Shown piece by piece: positions 61,432 through 64,000 of a stretch of 64,000 bases of DNA. How positions within the stretch are numbered: position 1 is the stretch's first letter; every line of letters begins with the position of its first letter. The notes beneath the pieces were generated by a model. It worked only from the letters and a program-made list of their open reading frames with translations, searched no databases and was not told where the DNA came from. A program made the position numbers and the translations under genes. The DNA comes from Deinococcus sp. HSC-46F16 (GTDB lineage Bacteria; Deinococcota; Deinococci; Deinococcales; Deinococcaceae): positions 124,001-188,000 of the forward strand of contig NZ_JALJZW010000005.1 in assembly GCF_024171495.1 (NCBI RefSeq), given 5' to 3'.

Positions 61432-62838
61432 TCAGTCGTCGGCAGCCGTCAAGGGATCTGCCGGGCGGGGGGCGTGGTAGCGGGCGGCGACGGGGCGCAC
61501 GAGCAGGTTGGCGACGAAGCCCACCACCAGCAGGGCGGCCATGATCCACATGACGGTGGAGTACGCCTGCGCGGCGGGCACCCCGGAGGCGATCTGGCGG
61601 TCGCGGAAGCCGTTGACCAGCGAGGGGCCGACGATGGCGGCGGCGCTCCAGGCCAGCAGCAGGCGGCCGTGGATGGCCCCCACGTTCAGGGTGCCGAAGA
61701 GGTCGCGCAGGTAGGCGGGAATGGTGGCGAACCCGCCGCCGTACATGCTCATGATGACGCCGAAGGCGAGCACGAACAGCGCCAGGCTCGCCATCCGCCC
61801 GAACACCGGAATCAGGAAGTACAGCACCGTGCCCAGCGCGAAAAAGATCATGTAGGTCGGCTTACGCCCGATCCGGTCGGAGGTCGAGCTCCAGAAGAGG
61901 CGCCCGCCCATGTTGAACAGGCTCAGCAGCCCCACGAAGCCCGCCGCCGCCGTGGCCGTCACACCGTTTCCGGCGCCCAGCACCCGGTCGCTGAACATCT
62001 CCTGAATCATCACCGACGCCTGCCCCAGCACCCCGATTCCCGCCGTCACGTTGCAGAACAGCACCACGAACAGCAGCCAGAACTGCGGGGTCCGCATCGC
62101 CTGCTCCACGGTGACATTGTGGGTGCTGATCATGCCGTGGGACGCACTGGGGGCGGGCGGCGTCCAACCCTGGGGCGCCCAGCCCTCACGCGGGACCCGG
62201 ATCAGAAAGGCCCCGAACATCATCAGCGCGAAATACAGGGCCGCCATCGTGACGAAGGTGGGCACGATCCCGAAGTTGGGGCCGCCATATGCCGTCATCA
62301 GCGAGGTGCCCAGCGGGCTGCCCAGCAGCGCCCCGCCGCCGAAGCCCATGATCGCCAGGCCCGTGGCGAGGCCGGGACGGTCCGGGAACCACTTCATCAG
62401 CGTCGAGACGGGGCTGATATACCCCAGCCCCAGGCCGATGCCGCCCAGCACCCCGTTGCCCAGGATCACCAGCCAGAGCTGGTGGGTCGCGACCCCGAGC
62501 GCCGCGACCAGAAAGCCGCCGCAAAAGAGCAGGGCCGAGGTGAACATGGTGCGCCGGGGTCCCACCCGCTCGACCCACTTCCCGAAGAGGGCCGAACTGG
62601 CTCCCAGAAAAAACAGCGCCACCGAGAAGATCAGGCCCACCTGAAATAGCGACCAGTCGCCCGGCGCCCCCGTCTCGGCGGCCAGGTCGCCGCTGATCAG
62701 GCGGCTGAGCGGTTTGTTGAACACGCTGTAGCCGTAGATCTGCCCGATGGACAGGTGAACGGCCAGCGCCGCGGGTGGCACCAGCCAGCGGTTGAAGCCG
62801 GGCGGCGCGACGGAATGCTCACGGTCGAGAAAGGACAT
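61432..62838 (-). CDS. OFA-family MFS transporter (oxalate/formate antiporter type)
   Basis: 468 residues, 12 transmembrane helices. The first block LSIGQIYGYSVFNKPLSRL, and the loop motif FGKWVERVGPRRTMFTSALLFCGGFLVAALG between helices 2 and 3, are characteristic of OFA (oxalate:formate antiporter) proteins, as are GLGLGYISPVSTLMKWFPDRPGLATGLAIMGFGGGALLGSPLG and the GRLFWSSTSDRIGRKPTYMIF motif in the second half. Substrate probably formate or a related small carboxylate, since FdhD is nearby. Confidence 0.85.
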   Translation of the reverse strand: MSFLDREHSVAPPGFNRWLVPPAALAVHLSIGQIYGYSVFNKPLSRLISGDLAAETGAPGDWSLFQVGLIFSVALFFLGASSALFGKWVERVGPRRTMFTSALLFCGGFLVAALGVATHQLWLVILGNGVLGGIGLGLGYISPVSTLMKWFPDRPGLATGLAIMGFGGGALLGSPLGTSLMTAYGGPNFGIVPTFVTMAALYFALMMFGAFLIRVPREGWAPQGWTPPAPSASHGMISTHNVTVEQAMRTPQFWLLFVVLFCNVTAGIGVLGQASVMIQEMFSDRVLGAGNGVTATAAAGFVGLLSLFNMGGRLFWSSTSDRIGRKPTYMIFFALGTVLYFLIPVFGRMASLALFVLAFGVIMSMYGGGFATIPAYLRDLFGTLNVGAIHGRLLLAWSAAAIVGPSLVNGFRDRQIASGVPAAQAYSTVMWIMAALLVVGFVANLLVRPVAARYHAPRPADPLTAADD

Positions 62839-62938
62839 GTGGACCTCCTGGAACGAGAACGGGGCGGGAGCGGCCGGTCAATGGGGGGAAGGGGACAGGG
62901 CGACCTCCTCAGAACATCAAACGGGGGAGAGTGAAGGA

Positions 62939-63763
62939 TTACAGGTGCAGGCGCTCGGGAAAGCTGTACACGTTGAAGCGGCCCCCCCGCACGAAGCCCA
63001 GCAGCGTCAGGCCGAAACTCCCGGCCAACTCGGCGGCGAGGCTGGTGGGGGCAGACACGGCGCACACGACGGGAATCCCGGCCAGCGCGGCCTTTTGCAC
63101 GATCTCGAAGCCCGCGCGGCTGCTCACGGCGAGGACGTGGTCGGACAGCGGCAGCCGGTCCCGCGCGAGCGCCCAGCCCACCACCTTGTCGACCGCGTTG
63201 TGGCGGCCCACGTCCTCATGGACGACCAGGCACTCCCCGTCCGCGGTGAACAGGCCCGCCGCGTGCAGCCCGCCCGTCGCGTCGAACAGGGGCTGGGCGG
63301 CCCGCAAACGCTCGGGCAGGGCACAGACCATCCCCGGTGACAGGGGAGGACGGGCCCAGACGGCGGGCACGGCCCGCAGGGCCAGCCGCTCGATGCTGCC
63401 GGTGCCGCACACCCCGCACGCGCTGGACGTGAAGGTGTGCCGCGAGAGGGTCCGCACGGCCGCGAAGCCCGAGCGCAGTTCCACCCGCAGCACGTTGGGC
63501 GTGCTCAGCTCGCCCTCCCGCCACTCGGAGATGCTCAGCACGTCCTCCGCCCGCCGAATCGCCCCCTCCGCGTAGAGGAAGCCCCGGACAAGGTCGTGGT
63601 CCGCGCCGGGCGTGCGCATGGTGACGCCCACGGGCTGCTCCTCGCCCCGGTGCACCAGCCGGAGTTCGAGCGGCTCCTCGACGGCCATCCGGTCGTCGGC
63701 GGACGTGACCCCGCCGCGCTCGTAGCGCAGAACGGGGCGGGGGGCAGGCTCGGCGGCGGTCAT
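62939..63763 (-). CDS. fdhD: formate dehydrogenase accessory sulfurtransferase
   Basis: 274 residues from ATG 63763. FdhD transfers sulfur to the molybdenum cofactor of formate dehydrogenases. Conserved pieces: AVEEPLELRLV, MRTPGADHDLVRGFLYAEG, the Cys pair in SSACGVCGTGSIE, and the C-terminal HEDVGRHNAVDKVVGWAL with SSRAGFEIVQKAALAGIPVVCAVSAPTSLA. The CxxC is intact. The stop of the preceding DUF1641 gene is 4 bases upstream, so these are an operon. Confidence 0.93.
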   Translation of the reverse strand: MTAAEPAPRPVLRYERGGVTSADDRMAVEEPLELRLVHRGEEQPVGVTMRTPGADHDLVRGFLYAEGAIRRAEDVLSISEWREGELSTPNVLRVELRSGFAAVRTLSRHTFTSSACGVCGTGSIERLALRAVPAVWARPPLSPGMVCALPERLRAAQPLFDATGGLHAAGLFTADGECLVVHEDVGRHNAVDKVVGWALARDRLPLSDHVLAVSSRAGFEIVQKAALAGIPVVCAVSAPTSLAAELAGSFGLTLLGFVRGGRFNVYSFPERLHL

Positions 63764-63767
63764 GGGC

Positions 63768-64000
63768 TCAGGTGTGGGGCACCGTGGGAGCATTGCCGTA
63801 TTCCTCGCGTTCGCGTAGGCCCCGGCCAAAGCCGCGCAGCACGTCGACCAGTGCTCCCAGCGCGATGCCCAGGTCAGGGTCGCGGCTGAGCGTCAGCAGC
63901 TCCTTCATGCCGATCTGCTGGCGGTGCTGCACCCGCTGCGCCCCCGCCCGGATGCCGTCGGCCAGCGCCCCAGACACGGTGGTGATCGCCTCCGGCTCGA
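63768..64000 (-). CDS. DUF1641-domain protein, partial
   Basis: The frame is open to the window end, so the N-terminus is outside. The C-terminal part LTLSRDPDLGIALGALVDVL then RGFGRGLREREEYG matches the DUF1641 (YrhD-type) family, whose genes usually stand beside formate dehydrogenase subunits. With fdhD following it, a formate dehydrogenase operon probably continues beyond the window. Confidence 0.75.
   Translation of the reverse strand, partial: EPEAITTVSGALADGIRAGAQRVQHRQQIGMKELLTLSRDPDLGIALGALVDVLRGFGRGLREREEYGNAPTVPHT

Overview
The window is GC-rich (about 70% by eye) chromosomal DNA from a Deinococcus species. The main evidence is ddrC with a palindromic radiation/desiccation response motif (RDRM) in front of it. 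Other support comes from the gene families present, the pervasive leaderless-type promoters (TAnnnT 6-8 nt before ATG/GTG), and an origin region with dnaA-oriC-dnaN on one side and mnmG-rsmG-parA-parB on the other. No insertion sequence, prophage, CRISPR array, tRNA or rRNA gene was recognised.

Layout. 1-5.7 kb: end of an unknown gene, two small secreted proteins, and the agmatine-to-putrescine pair aguA/aguB with a tandem GNAT, a DsbA-fold protein and a methyltransferase. 5.6-9.9 kb: truA, a LysM-M23 peptidoglycan hydrolase, surE, a single-domain response regulator, an MrpE-like protein. 9.8-18.8 kb: a YqhA-like membrane protein, glmS controlled by a glmS ribozyme, a class II photolyase, a trans-sulfuration PLP enzyme, a TRIC-type channel, rpmF, menG, and a KBL/AONS enzyme. 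18.9-23.7 kb: a tightly overlapped three-gene operon (Roadblock/LC7 protein, membrane protein, long coiled coil) and tsaE. 23.7-27.1 kb: ackA-pta. 27.1-30.4 kb: two LptF/LptG-type permeases behind a small leaderless ORF, then ddrC. 30.4-38.8 kb: an operon for a surface appendage or envelope structure (abundant secreted subunit, chaperone-like protein, accessory protein, large usher-like outer-membrane protein), divergent from a SARP/BTAD-like regulator with a degenerate NTPase region. 38.8-44.4 kb: trmK, MOSC, tyrS with a probable attenuator, pyk, eno. 44.5-47.4 kb: dnaN, oriC with 13 DnaA boxes and six DnaA-trios, dnaA. 47.6-52.6 kb: an epimerase, a winged-helix protein, dprA, a two-component system. 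52.7-56.8 kb: branched-chain 2-oxo acid dehydrogenase genes behind a PaaR-like operator. 56.9-61.2 kb: mnmG-rsmG-parA-parB with three parS sites. 61.2-64 kb: a formate/oxalate module (MFS small subunit, OFA transporter, FdhD, DUF1641).

How it works together. The centre is a replication and segregation hub: dnaA, oriC, dnaN, and parABS about 11 kb away. Around it lie translation and RNA-modification genes (tyrS, trmK, truA, mnmG, rsmG, rpmF, tsaE), central carbon genes (eno, pyk, ackA, pta, the BCKDH operon) and envelope genes. Much of the regulation is visible in the DNA: ribozyme, attenuator, RDRM, PaaR-like operator, parS, DnaA boxes and more than twenty leaderless-type promoters. The least explained parts, and the best candidates for undescribed systems, are the Roadblock/coiled-coil operon (18.9-23.2 kb) and the surface operon with its regulator (30.4-38.8 kb).
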